Of a stretch of 64,000 bases of DNA, positions 1 through 8,153 are shown one piece after another. Position numbers and translations under genes: made by a program. Location of the stretch: the NCBI RefSeq assembly GCF_002312815.1, contig NZ_NKQJ01000013.1, positions 1 to 64,000 on the forward strand, written 5' to 3'. The notes beneath the pieces are model-generated. The model saw nothing but the letters and a program-made list of their open reading frames with translations, searched no databases and was not told where the DNA came from. Source of the DNA: Agaribacterium haliotis. GTDB lineage: Bacteria; Pseudomonadota; Gammaproteobacteria; Pseudomonadales; Cellvibrionaceae. Numbering within the stretch: the first letter of the stretch is position 1; each line of letters opens with the position of its first letter.

Positions 1-8
1 TTTTTTAA

Positions 9-242
9 TCATTCGAAAGAACCCCCATTTGGTAATGAAATAGATTGCTTATTCATCCAAATACGGTAACGATTTTTTAACTCTGCATAGCCATTCCTCA
101 AATCAGATTGAGTTACCGGCTTTGTAGATTTGTTGCTCATAGCCGATAGCCGCCGCAATAATTCTTGCCATTGGGCGTGTGTTTGAGGCTTATATTCAGC
201 TATCAATTCGTCAACAAATGTTTTGGTTTGATCTGGTGTCAT
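9..242 (-). CDS. Small hypothetical protein of the element
   Basis: A 77-residue, charged, probably helical protein that I do not recognise. I chose the ATG at 242 because its first bases overlap the stop of the preceding gene as ATGA, a translational-coupling arrangement; a GTG three codons upstream is also possible. It is the last of three overlapping minus-strand genes (912 down to 9) that must be one operon. No membrane segment or known motif is visible. Confidence 0.6.
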   Translation of the reverse strand: MTPDQTKTFVDELIAEYKPQTHAQWQELLRRLSAMSNKSTKPVTQSDLRNGYAELKNRYRIWMNKQSISLPNGGSFE

Positions 243-451
243 GGTTGCCACCCATCCATTAAGAGCCGTTGGCAGTGTTGCAATACCTGCTTCTCTTCAC
301 TGCTACGGTATTTGCTGGTGTACAACCTTTGATTAATTTGGTTGGTCACAAAAACCCGGCTATGTTCCGCCAATACGGAAGCCAGATATTTTTTGCTATG
401 GCTATCTAACCGCTTAGCCGCAGATTCAACCATCAATGTGTAGCTGTTCAT
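239..451 (-). CDS. Small hypothetical protein of the element
   Basis: A 70-residue basic protein without recognisable domain. Its ATG overlaps the TGA of the upstream gene (448-912) in the form ATGA, and its own TGA overlaps the next ATG in the same way, so the three genes are translationally coupled. It has the size of a phage or satellite accessory protein, but nothing in the sequence gives a function. Confidence 0.6.
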   Translation of the reverse strand: MNSYTLMVESAAKRLDSHSKKYLASVLAEHSRVFVTNQINQRLYTSKYRSSEEKQVLQHCQRLLMDGWQP

Positions 452-912
452 GATGGCAACCCGATTAGTGCCGCAAGAACTAACGTGGCTTGATTCTCAT
501 TCAATGCCAACGTAGTCATTGAAGTTTTGAAAACTTGCTTCAACCGGTCTACTTGCTGGTCATCCTCATCAAATGCAACCATATCATTCAATAAATCGAG
601 CGTGACGGTTGCACTTAATTCTGCTGGGGTATCGTTTTCAACATCGTTCACCGGCGCGGTGACTTCTGCATATGAATAGCCTGAGCCGCTATTGGTAATG
701 GTGATTCCAGTGATGCCACCGCCGCCATCCACAGTAGCCACTTCGGCGGATGCCCCGGTGCCATCCCCAATTACATTGATACTGTCACCCGGCGAATACC
801 CTGTACCACCGGCATCAATGCTGATTGAATCAATTTCACTTGCTTTGAATAGTTCCAGAATTTTGGATGTGTATTCGTCGGTAGTTCGACCATCGAGTGG
901 TGAATGAGCCAT
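448..912 (-). CDS. Glycine-rich, phage-structural-like protein
   Basis: A 154-residue acidic protein. Residues about 30-75 carry two copies of a Gly-rich beta motif around 'GGTGYSPGD' and 'NSGSGYSYAE' linked by a segment of the 'DGGGGITGITI' type. Such repeats are common in phage tail-fibre, baseplate and appendage proteins; that is family knowledge, not proof of function. The C-terminal half looks helical. An AGAGGAA ribosome site lies about six bases before the ATG at 912. It heads a three-gene coupled operon running leftward. A structural or adhesion role is an inference. Confidence 0.55.
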   Translation of the reverse strand: MAHSPLDGRTTDEYTSKILELFKASEIDSISIDAGGTGYSPGDSINVIGDGTGASAEVATVDGGGGITGITITNSGSGYSYAEVTAPVNDVENDTPAELSATVTLDLLNDMVAFDEDDQQVDRLKQVFKTSMTTLALNENQATLVLAALIGLPS

Positions 913-1326
913 ATTTAATTCCTCTTGAAGATTAATTGTTATCTACTGGTATATATGCACGGCGTGAGGCGTAGAATCTTCAAAACTGGGAAAAATTGCG
1001 TTTTTCCTCAGATAAATTTCGAAATGGCGGTCAAATGATGGCGAATGGTGCGGGAACGGTGAAAAAAACGGGTGATATTGGGCTTTTGGGGTGGAGATTC
1101 TTCAGAAGAATATTTTCTTCAATTTTTGGGGGTATTTTCGGGTGCGGCATTCCTCAGATAATTTTTTTGGCTAAAACCAGAAAACCGTGGTGTTGAAGGT
1201 GAATACAAGGGGTTAGTCTTGAAGGCTCCCCAGTTTGAGACCGTGAAACATTGTCCCGCCGCTATTGACTGTAGATTTCGTCAAGTTCAGTTAAAATCGC
1301 CATAAGCCACTATCGGGGAAACAGTC
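913..1326. other. Intergenic region between divergent genes
   Basis: This 414-base gap lies between divergently read genes and should hold both promoters. I see a direct repeat of 'TTCCTCAGATAA' at 1004-1015 and 1150-1161 and a short palindrome (ATTCTTC/GAAGAAT) near 1100. The open frame at 996-1196 starts with TTG, lacks a ribosome site and has odd composition, so I do not call it a gene. Confidence 0.4.
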
Positions 1327-2286
1327 GTGTCTATATTGAACAATGCAGTAGCAGCCATCCAAGTAGGTGTTGAAGACTATGAAAACGGCGAACCCAATAG
1401 GCTGCTATCTTCCATGCGCAACGTTGTGTCTGGATTGTTGCTACTGTACAAGGAAATGCTGCATAGACTCTCACCTGACTACGATAAAGACTTATTGCTG
1501 AAGCAGAATCTCAAGCCAGTTCAACAAAGTGGGGAAATAGTATTTAAGGGGATAGGAAAAAATACCGTTGATGTTCATACGATCAAAACCAGATTCAAGG
1601 ATTTTGGAATTGAATTCGAAAAAGATAAAGATGTAATGCTCAGAAGCATTATCGAGTTGAGAAATAATATTGAACACTACTATACAGATGTTAAGCCAAT
1701 TGAAATTGAACAGCTACTCGCTAAGGCATTCGTGCTTATTCATGATTTTACTTCGCGGGTTTTAAAGGAAGACCCCGGAAAATTATTTGGTGAAGAATGC
1801 TGGTCTACAATGTTGTTCGTAAGTGACGTTTACGACTCTCAAACCAAGCTGTGCCAAGACTCTTTCCAGAATGTAAACTGGAAGTATGAGACGGTCAAAG
1901 AATCACTGTGTGAGCTTAATTGTTCGCAATGCAATTCTGATTTAATTCAAGCGATTAATGAGGGCGATGAGTTACCAGACATACATCTACGCTGTGCGTC
2001 CTGCTCACATGAATTTTTATTTGCAGACATTTTGGTAGAGTGCGTTACCGAGTATATGGATATGATTTCTCATGCGTTCTTCATGGATAGCGGCGAATCG
2101 CCTAATACTGAGTGTTTGGAGTGTGGTGAAGCAACCTATATTTTTCACGAAGGGTGCTGTGTGAATTGCGGGTATACACTGGAATACACAGAATGCGCCG
2201 TTTGCGGAAATGATCTAAGCATTGATGAGCAACACTTTAATGGGCTTTGTTCATATCATGATTATGTGGCGAGTAAGGACGATTAG
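1327..2286 (+). CDS. HEPN-like protein with C-terminal zinc ribbons (possible defence RNase)
   Basis: A 319-residue protein starting at GTG behind a GGGGAAA ribosome site. The N-terminal ~150 residues are helical and contain R112-N-N-I-E-H117, matching the R-X4-6-H motif of HEPN RNases. The C-terminal half has cysteine pairs C199/C202, C223/C226, C263/C266, C278/C281, C290/C293 and C308/H311, arranged like two or three zinc ribbons. HEPN proteins are frequent RNA-cleaving effectors in abortive infection and toxin systems (established knowledge). Here defence is inferred from this motif and the mobile-element location. A structural, non-catalytic HEPN fold is the main alternative. It is convergent with the resolvase, three bases apart. 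Confidence 0.6.
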   Translation: MSILNNAVAAIQVGVEDYENGEPNRLLSSMRNVVSGLLLLYKEMLHRLSPDYDKDLLLKQNLKPVQQSGEIVFKGIGKNTVDVHTIKTRFKDFGIEFEKDKDVMLRSIIELRNNIEHYYTDVKPIEIEQLLAKAFVLIHDFTSRVLKEDPGKLFGEECWSTMLFVSDVYDSQTKLCQDSFQNVNWKYETVKESLCELNCSQCNSDLIQAINEGDELPDIHLRCASCSHEFLFADILVECVTEYMDMISHAFFMDSGESPNTECLECGEATYIFHEGCCVNCGYTLEYTECAVCGNDLSIDEQHFNGLCSYHDYVASKDD

Positions 2287-2289
2287 GCT

Positions 2290-2838
2290 TTACTCTTTCA
2301 AATATCTGTACACACTCGCCTTGCTCAATCGGTAGTCCTTCATTAAATCTTTGATCAACACCCCGGCTTCGCGTTTGGATTTGAGTTCGTCAATCTGTGA
2401 GTCATCAAGCCGCGATTTAGGACCAAACTGAACACCGCTACTCTTCGCTTTTTCGATTCCTTCCATTTGTCGCTCATGCCGTAACGCTGTTTCAAATTCG
2501 GCTATGGCACCCAGCATAGTGAACATTAATTTGCCGGTAGGTGTACTGGTGTCAATTTGCTGGTCTATCACCACGAATTGAACACCCCGTGATTGGAGGT
2601 CGTCAACGATAGTGTGGAGGTGCAGCGTAGAACGCGCCAGACGGTCGAGCTTGGTGATTACAAGGGTGTCACCCTCTCTAACGTACCTGAGACATTCCTG
2701 AAGCTGTGGACGCTGTGCTGTGGTGCCTGACAGCTTTTCTTTAAAGATTCGTTCGCAGCCGTAAGCCTTGAGCTTGTCTTGTTGTACATCCAGCTTTTGC
2801 CCTGTGGTACTCACCCGTGCATAACCTACAATTGCCAT
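2290..2838 (-). CDS. Serine recombinase, Tn3-type resolvase/invertase
   Basis: A full-length 182-residue small serine recombinase. The N-terminus has the catalytic 'YARVSTTGQ' motif (nucleophile Ser in RVS), followed by 'LSGTTAQRPQL', 'ITKLDRLARS' and 'GAIAEFE', all hallmarks of the resolvase catalytic domain. The C-terminal 40 residues form a helix-turn-helix ('GVLIKDLMKDYRLSKASVYRYL'-like). Such enzymes resolve cointegrates or multimers, or invert DNA, at sites next to their own gene. No Tn3 transposase is nearby, so this one probably serves the element's stability. The region just upstream carries repeated TGAGAC motifs that could be its binding sites. Confidence 0.93.
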   Translation of the reverse strand: MAIVGYARVSTTGQKLDVQQDKLKAYGCERIFKEKLSGTTAQRPQLQECLRYVREGDTLVITKLDRLARSTLHLHTIVDDLQSRGVQFVVIDQQIDTSTPTGKLMFTMLGAIAEFETALRHERQMEGIEKAKSSGVQFGPKSRLDDSQIDELKSKREAGVLIKDLMKDYRLSKASVYRYLKE

Positions 2839-2940
2839 GTCTCACAATCTCTTAAAGGTAATGATACAACTATTATAAGACATAACTTGAGACATTGAAA
2901 AGCTAATGACTCATAAAGTCTACAATTTGAGACGGTAGAG
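2826..2940. promoter_or_regulatory. Possible resolvase binding region (res-like)
   Basis: Upstream of the resolvase there are three copies of a TTGAGACAT-like motif: inverted at about 2832-2842 (as ATGTCTCACAA), and direct at about 2887-2898 (ACTTGAGACATT) and 2923-2934 (AATTTGAGACGG). Resolvase genes normally sit beside a res site of several such subsites. The match to a functional three-subsite res is not complete, so this is tentative. The bases to 3202 beyond it are AT-rich with only short hairpins. Confidence 0.35.
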
Positions 2941-3202
2941 GTGTTGGGGATCAGGTGCCACTTCCATGTGGCGTCAACTATCTGAATGTGAGCAATCGAC
3001 CGGGCTACCGTGGGATTTTAGGAACCCAACCCGGTTGAATTACTCATTGGTATATAGGCTTTTGGAATTAGCACTTATTAAATTAATTACCTATCAAGAC
3101 ATCAAGTTCGATAGATTTTTATAATTTACGACCGTAAGTCATTGATTTTCCACGATGTTGAATTGATTCAACTATAACTTATTGATTTTATTGTATTTTT
3201 TA

Positions 3203-3231
3203 TTGACCCACATTGTGATTGGTGGTAAATT
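3203..3231 (+). promoter_or_regulatory. Sigma-70-type promoter
   Basis: TTGACC at 3203-3208 and TAAATT at 3226-3231 are separated by 17 bases, a near-consensus vegetative promoter. It precedes the gene at 3314 by about 75 bases, leaving a leader with a GAGG ribosome site near 3300. Confidence 0.55.
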
Positions 3232-3313
3232 AGTCAACATCATAGTTGTGATGGCTGGGGCGTTTTGCGCTCACAGCAGCACTATGAGCACACTACATCC
3301 GAGGTAATACAGG

Positions 3314-3685
3314 ATGAATACTCAGCTATCAGAAAGACTTTTAAGCCCCACCGTCCTACGCGAGTGGTTCACAGACCTGCTCACAGATGACGACATAGCC
3401 GAACCTCTGTTTATACGCACTGAACTATCAGAACTCTACATATTCGCTCACCAATATGGTGCCGAACTACGGCAAGGCTCGAACATTTCAGACCAATTCA
3501 ATGACTTTGTAGGCGATCTCACCCAAGCGGAATACCGAATCGTTGCCCTGTTCGCCATGGGATTCGAGAAGGACGACCCCACAGTAGTGGCACTGTATAA
3601 CACATGTGTTGAGGCTACTGACCGGTACATCAGAGAGCAGCTGAAGCCCTACGGTATGGACTGGCTCAAGCCACAGGTTGCTTGA
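3314..3685 (+). CDS. Hypothetical protein of the element
   Basis: A 123-residue acidic, mostly helical protein that I do not recognise. The ATG follows 'GAGGTAATACAGG' and a good promoter, so expression is likely. The pattern of alternating acidic helices without membrane segments suggests a soluble regulator or DNA-mimic type protein, but nothing specific supports either. A 7-base stem (3707-3713 with 3727-3733) follows the gene without a T-tract. Confidence 0.6.
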   Translation: MNTQLSERLLSPTVLREWFTDLLTDDDIAEPLFIRTELSELYIFAHQYGAELRQGSNISDQFNDFVGDLTQAEYRIVALFAMGFEKDDPTVVALYNTCVEATDRYIREQLKPYGMDWLKPQVA

Positions 3686-3830
3686 ACGCGGTATAGCCGC
3701 CATCTAACCCGGTTGGCAGTGTGTTGACCGGGTAAATCACTCAAAACCAAATTTTTACGGTTGAACGACCGGGGATAAACTCGCTCGGAGATAAATAGTA
3801 GTAAGAACCCTAATTTTCGGAGTAAGAGTA

Positions 3831-4046
3831 ATGGCAATTAAAAAGCAAAAAGAAAGCTATTCAATATCAATACCTCTGGCGCGACAAATTCGAGAGTTGA
3901 GCGACTATAGCGGTATACCGGCGAGTAGATTGGTCGAAGCCGGGCTAAGAAATTTTATGAGCAAAGAATTGACTCTTGAAACGATTCGTGACGCATTAAA
4001 CGCACCGCTACCAACTGGTGCCGCGCTTACCGATAACAAGGCATAA
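3831..4046 (+). CDS. Small ribbon-helix-helix-like DNA-binding protein
   Basis: A 71-residue protein whose first 50 residues fit a ribbon-helix-helix fold: a basic N-terminus, a beta strand 'ESYSISIP', then two helices 'LARQIRELSDYSG' and 'PASRLVEAGLRNFM'. Such proteins dimerise and bind operators, often as plasmid copy-control, partition or antitoxin proteins. It sits between an unknown gene and the replication region, so copy control or autoregulation is plausible but not shown. An ATG start with 'GGAG' nine bases upstream supports the call. Confidence 0.6.
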   Translation: MAIKKQKESYSISIPLARQIRELSDYSGIPASRLVEAGLRNFMSKELTLETIRDALNAPLPTGAALTDNKA

Positions 4047-4080
4047 AAAAGCCCGGTTGCTGACTGACAACCGGGCATTT
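4044..4080 (+). terminator. Intrinsic terminator-like hairpin
   Basis: GCCCGGTTG (4051-4059) pairs perfectly with CAACCGGGC (4068-4076) around an 8-base loop. A run of A precedes it and ATTTC follows, so it could end transcription from either side, better on the minus strand. It lies right after the ribbon-helix-helix gene. Confidence 0.5.
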
Positions 4081-4457
4081 CGTCACTTCACTAAAAACAA
4101 CAAAGAATCGACCACTATTAAAACATGCTACTGAATCAAACTGAGGTCATTTACATCATGGAAACCAACACGAAAAAAATGGAAACCGATAATGTACTAT
4201 TATTTAGCCTTTCTCTCAGACCTACTTTTTGACCGTATACCGGTAATTCCTGTATTAAACCAATGGTCAAGCCCCTTGGGCTTGGTCTCGGCTTCGCCTC
4301 GCCCCTTCGTTGGTGTGAATGCGGAAATCCGCAAAAGATGCACACTTACTTATTATCATCTCTATAACATAGTGTGCATCTTTTGCAGATTTTTTTCACA
4401 TAGGATTCTGTTGTGGGGCGCAGCCCCAGCGCCGCGCCAAGCGGCAGGAGGTCGAAA
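4081..4457. repeat. Replication-gene leader with strong inverted repeat; candidate origin
   Basis: The gap before the replication protein holds a 15-base perfect inverted repeat, GCAAAAGATGCACAC (4331-4345) and its complement (4372-4386), around an AT-rich 26-base spacer, preceded by the mini-palindrome GCGGAAATCCGC (4321-4332) and followed by a T-run. Its place suggests a replication origin, a Rep binding site or a transcription attenuator. A 24-codon open frame with a GAGGT site starts at 4158, containing two near-identical 'ATGGAAACC' starts; I cannot tell whether it is translated. Confidence 0.4.
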
Positions 4458-7286
4458 GTGATAGTAACGCACCTCGACCACCCCGGCGATTCCTATGCAG
4501 TTCACAAGCCACTATCGGAAGTCATCGAGCAAATCAAAGGTGAAAGCCTGAAAGCATTGGTAAGCCAGATTAAACATTCTGGTGATGACCATGCCGCCGA
4601 ATTAAAAAAGCAACTACCGCTCATGATTCCCACATTGCGGTTTTACGGTAAAAACGCCTTTGGCGACAACGCGGAGCCAACCGGCATTATCCAGTTTGAC
4701 ATTGATACAAAGGACAACCCCGGAATTGACCTTGATGTGGTTCAAACCAAAATCAAATCATTGACCGAAACCGCCTATTGTTTCAAGTCGCCCCGCAATG
4801 GTTTGAAATTCGGAATCATGACCGACTTTTGCCGCAACGATGATGAGAGTAACGAAATAGTCAAACACCGCTATAAAGTCGCCTATGAACTGGTGGTGAA
4901 TTGGCTGCAATTGTCAGTCAAATTTGATGATTGTATGCAACACATCAAATACGGTTGCTTTCTCTCACACGATGCCACTGCTTTTTACAATCCAGATGCC
5001 GCACCATTGGCAGTAAATGACCGCGCCGTATATACACAGCCGGAAATCATCGCCACCGACTCAACCGAGGTTATCACCGCCGAATTTATCCGCGAATTGC
5101 TGACCTACATTCCCACTACAATGAATTGGGATGAAAGACGGGGTGTAAACTTTGCGGTATTCCAGCACCTTGGATATGACGGTATTGAATTGCTCAAATC
5201 ACATTGGTGCGTTGAAAGCCCGTCAAAACTGGATAGTGACCTACATTCACAGTTAAATGCTATTTCACGCGGTAATGCTGGTGGTCACATTGGAACGCTG
5301 ATAAACATTGCCAAGCAACACGGCTATCAAACCAAACAAGTGACCGGCAGAGCCAGACGTAAACTCAAACCTAAGCCAACAGATTACCAATTTGCGCCAA
5401 TGGTTGACCACGATAAAGCCATGGAAGAATTGCGCGAGTTAGTATCGGAATTCTTTGAAACCAAGCAATCGAAATTCATTAATGTTTCAACGGGTTCGGG
5501 TAAAACCACTGAGGTTATCAAAACCATTAAAAACCTACTTAAACCAAACGAAACACCAAAGCATAGACGGTTGTCAATTGGTGATCGAAGAAAGCCGAGA
5601 ATTTTGATTCTGGTTCCCGATCATAAATTGGCGGAACAGTATAAATCTGATTTTGGTTCTGGAATACTTCACCTCAAAGGTAGGGATCGGCTTTGCGATA
5701 ATCCGCTTAACCTCGAATATTTCCGAAAAACCAAGATTGATATACCTGCGAACATTTGCAGCCATCATTCATGCCACATGTATGGCACATGCAGCTATAT
5801 CGAGCAGTTTAACAAGGTTCATTATTCCGTGCGTGTGATGACACATGCTGAACTATACAACATGCCATCACGTTTCCAATATGGAACACTAAGGGGTGAA
5901 CCGCGAAAGATAGACCGCCAGAATGGAAAAGCAGGAAAACATTACTGGCAGCCTGATTATGTGATTGTTGACGAAAATTGTATCCATACCAGCAGTGACT
6001 TTGAAGCACTCGACTCCGACTATAGTTCAGTCCGAAATATTTTAAATGATGTGCTTGGCGGCGAATCGCTTAGTGAATCTGCATTACGAAACAAGCAAGA
6101 GATTGTTAGTGATTACCAGCAAATGAAAGCCGGTAACGAAAAGCGCACCCAAGCCCAATACATGACCGACCGGAAAGCCTACGTGCGCGGGATAAAGAAA
6201 AAGAGTTTAAAGGAAAACCCGGATTCACCCGTATTGCGACAACTGTATAAATTCGTTGAGTCTGAAAATGAAACCTATCTTTCGAGACTGTATATACACA
6301 ATAAACAACTTTGGTGCAGTTGGTCGAAATCCATTAATTCGAAATACCGCAATGTTCCAAAACTGTTTTTAGATGCAACTGCCAGTCAGTCGGTTGTTAA
6401 GTCGGTATTGAAAACTGAGTTTCATAAAATACCGGTTAAGCAAAACCCCGACATCAATGTCTTTCAATGTAATTCTACGGTGACTAAAAAGGCGTTGTCT
6501 GATTCGGAATTCTTAACCGCATTTGTAAAGTCACTGCAATCAATGTGCAGCAAATACCAGAATGTTGGAATCATATCCTATATGAAGGTGCCCGATATTG
6601 AAGGCAACTTTTCACAGTGGTTAGCTGAACAGGTTGGCGCTAACACCTTTACCCATTTTGGAAGCCTTCGCGGTATTAATGACTTTGAAAACTGCGATTG
6701 CGTGTTAGTTATTGGTCGTCATCTTTATGATGAATCGGAAATATTAAAAAACAGCATTGCTGTATTCGGTCAAAGTGATACCGACAAAACCTATTTTGAT
6801 CGTGCTGTCAGAATGAAGGGTGGTAATAATTTGAGCGTAAATAACCGCGTTTATACTGACTTTAGAATGCGGGAAGCAAAACGACATTTTGTCGAATCAG
6901 AAACCATACAGGCAGTTGGTCGGGCACGGTTAATACATGGTAAAGCCAAAGATGTGTTTATTTTCTCGAACGAAAGCTTAGGTTCAGACATTGAGGTCAC
7001 GGGATTCTTTGATTTGGATTCAGACCCGGCAATACAGGCTATTCAAGAAAAAGGCTTTTGCAAAAATCGCAATAAGGAATTGCAAGAGTATTTTTCAACC
7101 TCGCGAGTTAGAAACAATCGTGATGAACTGGTTAGCTACATCGCGAAATCAATACCGTTGTATGTGGTCGAATATAAGAAAAATTACAAACAAGTGACAG
7201 CACAATATTTTATTAGTGATGAGTCTAAATTATTGGCACATTTGGAAGGCATTAATGCCATGTCGGTCACGATAACACCCGCATAA
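4458..7286 (+). CDS. Primase-helicase replication protein of the element
   Basis: A 942-residue protein. I chose the GTG at 4458 because AGGAGGT lies six bases before it; a GTG 15 codons upstream has no site. Residues ~1-190 resemble the BT4734/VirE_N-type primase domain ('GIIQFDIDTKDNPG' is the acidic catalytic-like strand), followed at ~220-290 by a PriCT-like helical segment ending 'GGHIGTLINIAKQHGY'. The rest is a superfamily-2 helicase: Walker A 'STGSGKTT' (~345-351), 'ILILVPDHKLAEQY', DEAH-like 'VIVDEN' (~502-507), 'FLDATAS' and 'QAVGRARLIHG'. Between Walker A and the DEAH-like box sit four cysteines (~413, 434, 439, 445) spaced as in DinG/XPD iron-sulphur helicases, followed by a segment like their 'V.NHALL' motif. 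It should unwind and prime the element's DNA. Family assignment rests on motifs only. Confidence 0.75.
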   Translation: MIVTHLDHPGDSYAVHKPLSEVIEQIKGESLKALVSQIKHSGDDHAAELKKQLPLMIPTLRFYGKNAFGDNAEPTGIIQFDIDTKDNPGIDLDVVQTKIKSLTETAYCFKSPRNGLKFGIMTDFCRNDDESNEIVKHRYKVAYELVVNWLQLSVKFDDCMQHIKYGCFLSHDATAFYNPDAAPLAVNDRAVYTQPEIIATDSTEVITAEFIRELLTYIPTTMNWDERRGVNFAVFQHLGYDGIELLKSHWCVESPSKLDSDLHSQLNAISRGNAGGHIGTLINIAKQHGYQTKQVTGRARRKLKPKPTDYQFAPMVDHDKAMEELRELVSEFFETKQSKFINVSTGSGKTTEVIKTIKNLLKPNETPKHRRLSIGDRRKPRILILVPDHKLAEQYKSDFGSGILHLKGRDRLCDNPLNLEYFRKTKIDIPANICSHHSCHMYGTCSYIEQFNKVHYSVRVMTHAELYNMPSRFQYGTLRGEPRKIDRQNGKAGKHYWQPDYVIVDENCIHTSSDFEALDSDYSSVRNILNDVLGGESLSESALRNKQEIVSDYQQMKAGNEKRTQAQYMTDRKAYVRGIKKKSLKENPDSPVLRQLYKFVESENETYLSRLYIHNKQLWCSWSKSINSKYRNVPKLFLDATASQSVVKSVLKTEFHKIPVKQNPDINVFQCNSTVTKKALSDSEFLTAFVKSLQSMCSKYQNVGIISYMKVPDIEGNFSQWLAEQVGANTFTHFGSLRGINDFENCDCVLVIGRHLYDESEILKNSIAVFGQSDTDKTYFDRAVRMKGGNNLSVNNRVYTDFRMREAKRHFVESETIQAVGRARLIHGKAKDVFIFSNESLGSDIEVTGFFDLDSDPAIQAIQEKGFCKNRNKELQEYFSTSRVRNNRDELVSYIAKSIPLYVVEYKKNYKQVTAQYFISDESKLLAHLEGINAMSVTITPA

Positions 7287-7292
7287 AAATAA

Positions 7293-7327
7293 AGCCCCCA
7301 CGGTAAGGACACGGAACCGTGAGGGCT
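7293..7327. terminator. Hairpin after the replication gene
   Basis: AGCCCCCACGGT (7293-7304) pairs with ACCGTGAGGGCT (7316-7327), one mismatch. There is no T-run after it on the plus strand, but the A-rich bases before it would give one on the minus strand. It may terminate or stabilise transcripts. The remaining bases to 7540 hold no gene I can support. Confidence 0.4.
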
Positions 7328-7540
7328 TCACCGAGAGACATACACAACTTCGCGGTAAAGCATATCTCTCAACCAGTGAGCGCCAACCAAGGACGGAGGG
7401 AGCCGCCCAAAACTCTCACTGTGCAACCACCGGGACTGGCAAGAACGCAGCGGTTGCAGTCATTATTTAGCATGGTTCCAAAACCGTCTTTTCACACCTC
7501 AACTAAATACTGATACAACCAAAAAATCGAGGTGAAAAAA

Positions 7541-7804
7541 ATGTCAGAAGCATTCCCAGAAGAAGCAATCGAAGCTAAAAAAAACAAATTTATCGAAGGT
7601 GCAAAGCAATCAATCCTCAGCCGATTGCGCCCAATCATCGAGTATAAAGTTCGGGAAACTATAGCGCCCGGAACAATCGACGAAGCAATGGAATTGAATC
7701 AATATTACGTTGATTCGGAAATTGATGAGCGTGAACAATCGGGTAAGCCAACGCACCAATTTAAATCCTTCGCGCAGTTTTCGAAAGAACAGCGGGGCGA
7801 ATAA
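7541..7804 (+). CDS. Small hypothetical protein, first of a coupled pair
   Basis: An 87-residue highly charged, helical protein that I do not recognise. The ATG at 7541 follows 'CGAGGTG' by six bases, better than the in-frame GTG that lies inside that ribosome site. Its TAA overlaps the next ATG (TAATG), so both are made together. Their position right after the replication protein hints at a plasmid-maintenance or replication-accessory role, but no motif confirms it. Confidence 0.6.
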   Translation: MSEAFPEEAIEAKKNKFIEGAKQSILSRLRPIIEYKVRETIAPGTIDEAMELNQYYVDSEIDEREQSGKPTHQFKSFAQFSKEQRGE

Positions 7805-8130
7805 TGGACGCCGCCGAACCCAAGCATAAAAATCTGACCGTCACACATTTACGCCCGGAATTACACAACCTTTTTCTTGCTCTGTCTGAGATCGAGAGTT
7901 GCTCACGAGCTGAACTTCTCGAAGCCCTTATGTTTCCATTCGTGAAAAACTGGATAGACCAACGCGAAAGAAATTTAGATGTTGATCCAAGTATCATAGA
8001 ATCGCTACACCATGCCATTGACGAAGCGTTTATCAATCAGACGGTCAAGAAAAATTGCAGATACATTTTGCACTCAGCATTACCCGATGATGAGCGTAAA
8101 ATGGCAAAAGATAGAATGTTGAGGGAATAA
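7804..8130 (+). CDS. Small hypothetical protein, second of a coupled pair
   Basis: A 108-residue helical protein. The start overlaps the previous stop by one base. The segment 'LSEIESCSRAELLEALMFPFVKNW' could be the helix-turn of a ribbon-helix-helix or similar DNA-binding fold, which would fit a partition or regulatory protein, but the resemblance is weak. It is followed by convergent genes; 'GGGGC...GCCCC' around 8131-8150 forms a short hairpin between them. Confidence 0.6.
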   Translation: MDAAEPKHKNLTVTHLRPELHNLFLALSEIESCSRAELLEALMFPFVKNWIDQRERNLDVDPSIIESLHHAIDEAFINQTVKKNCRYILHSALPDDERKMAKDRMLRE

Positions 8131-8153
8131 AAGGGGCATACAGCCCCTTAAAA

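Noticed and set aside
996-1196. 66-codon open frame in the gap before the HEPN-like gene
   Set aside because: It starts with TTG, lacks a ribosome site, has a gene-unlike composition and overlaps the expected divergent promoters.
3028-4076. Repeated AACCCGGTTG-type motifs (3028, 3706, 4051) as plasmid iterons
   Set aside because: There are only two full copies and one partial, far apart and each part of different hairpins, which does not fit an iteron array.
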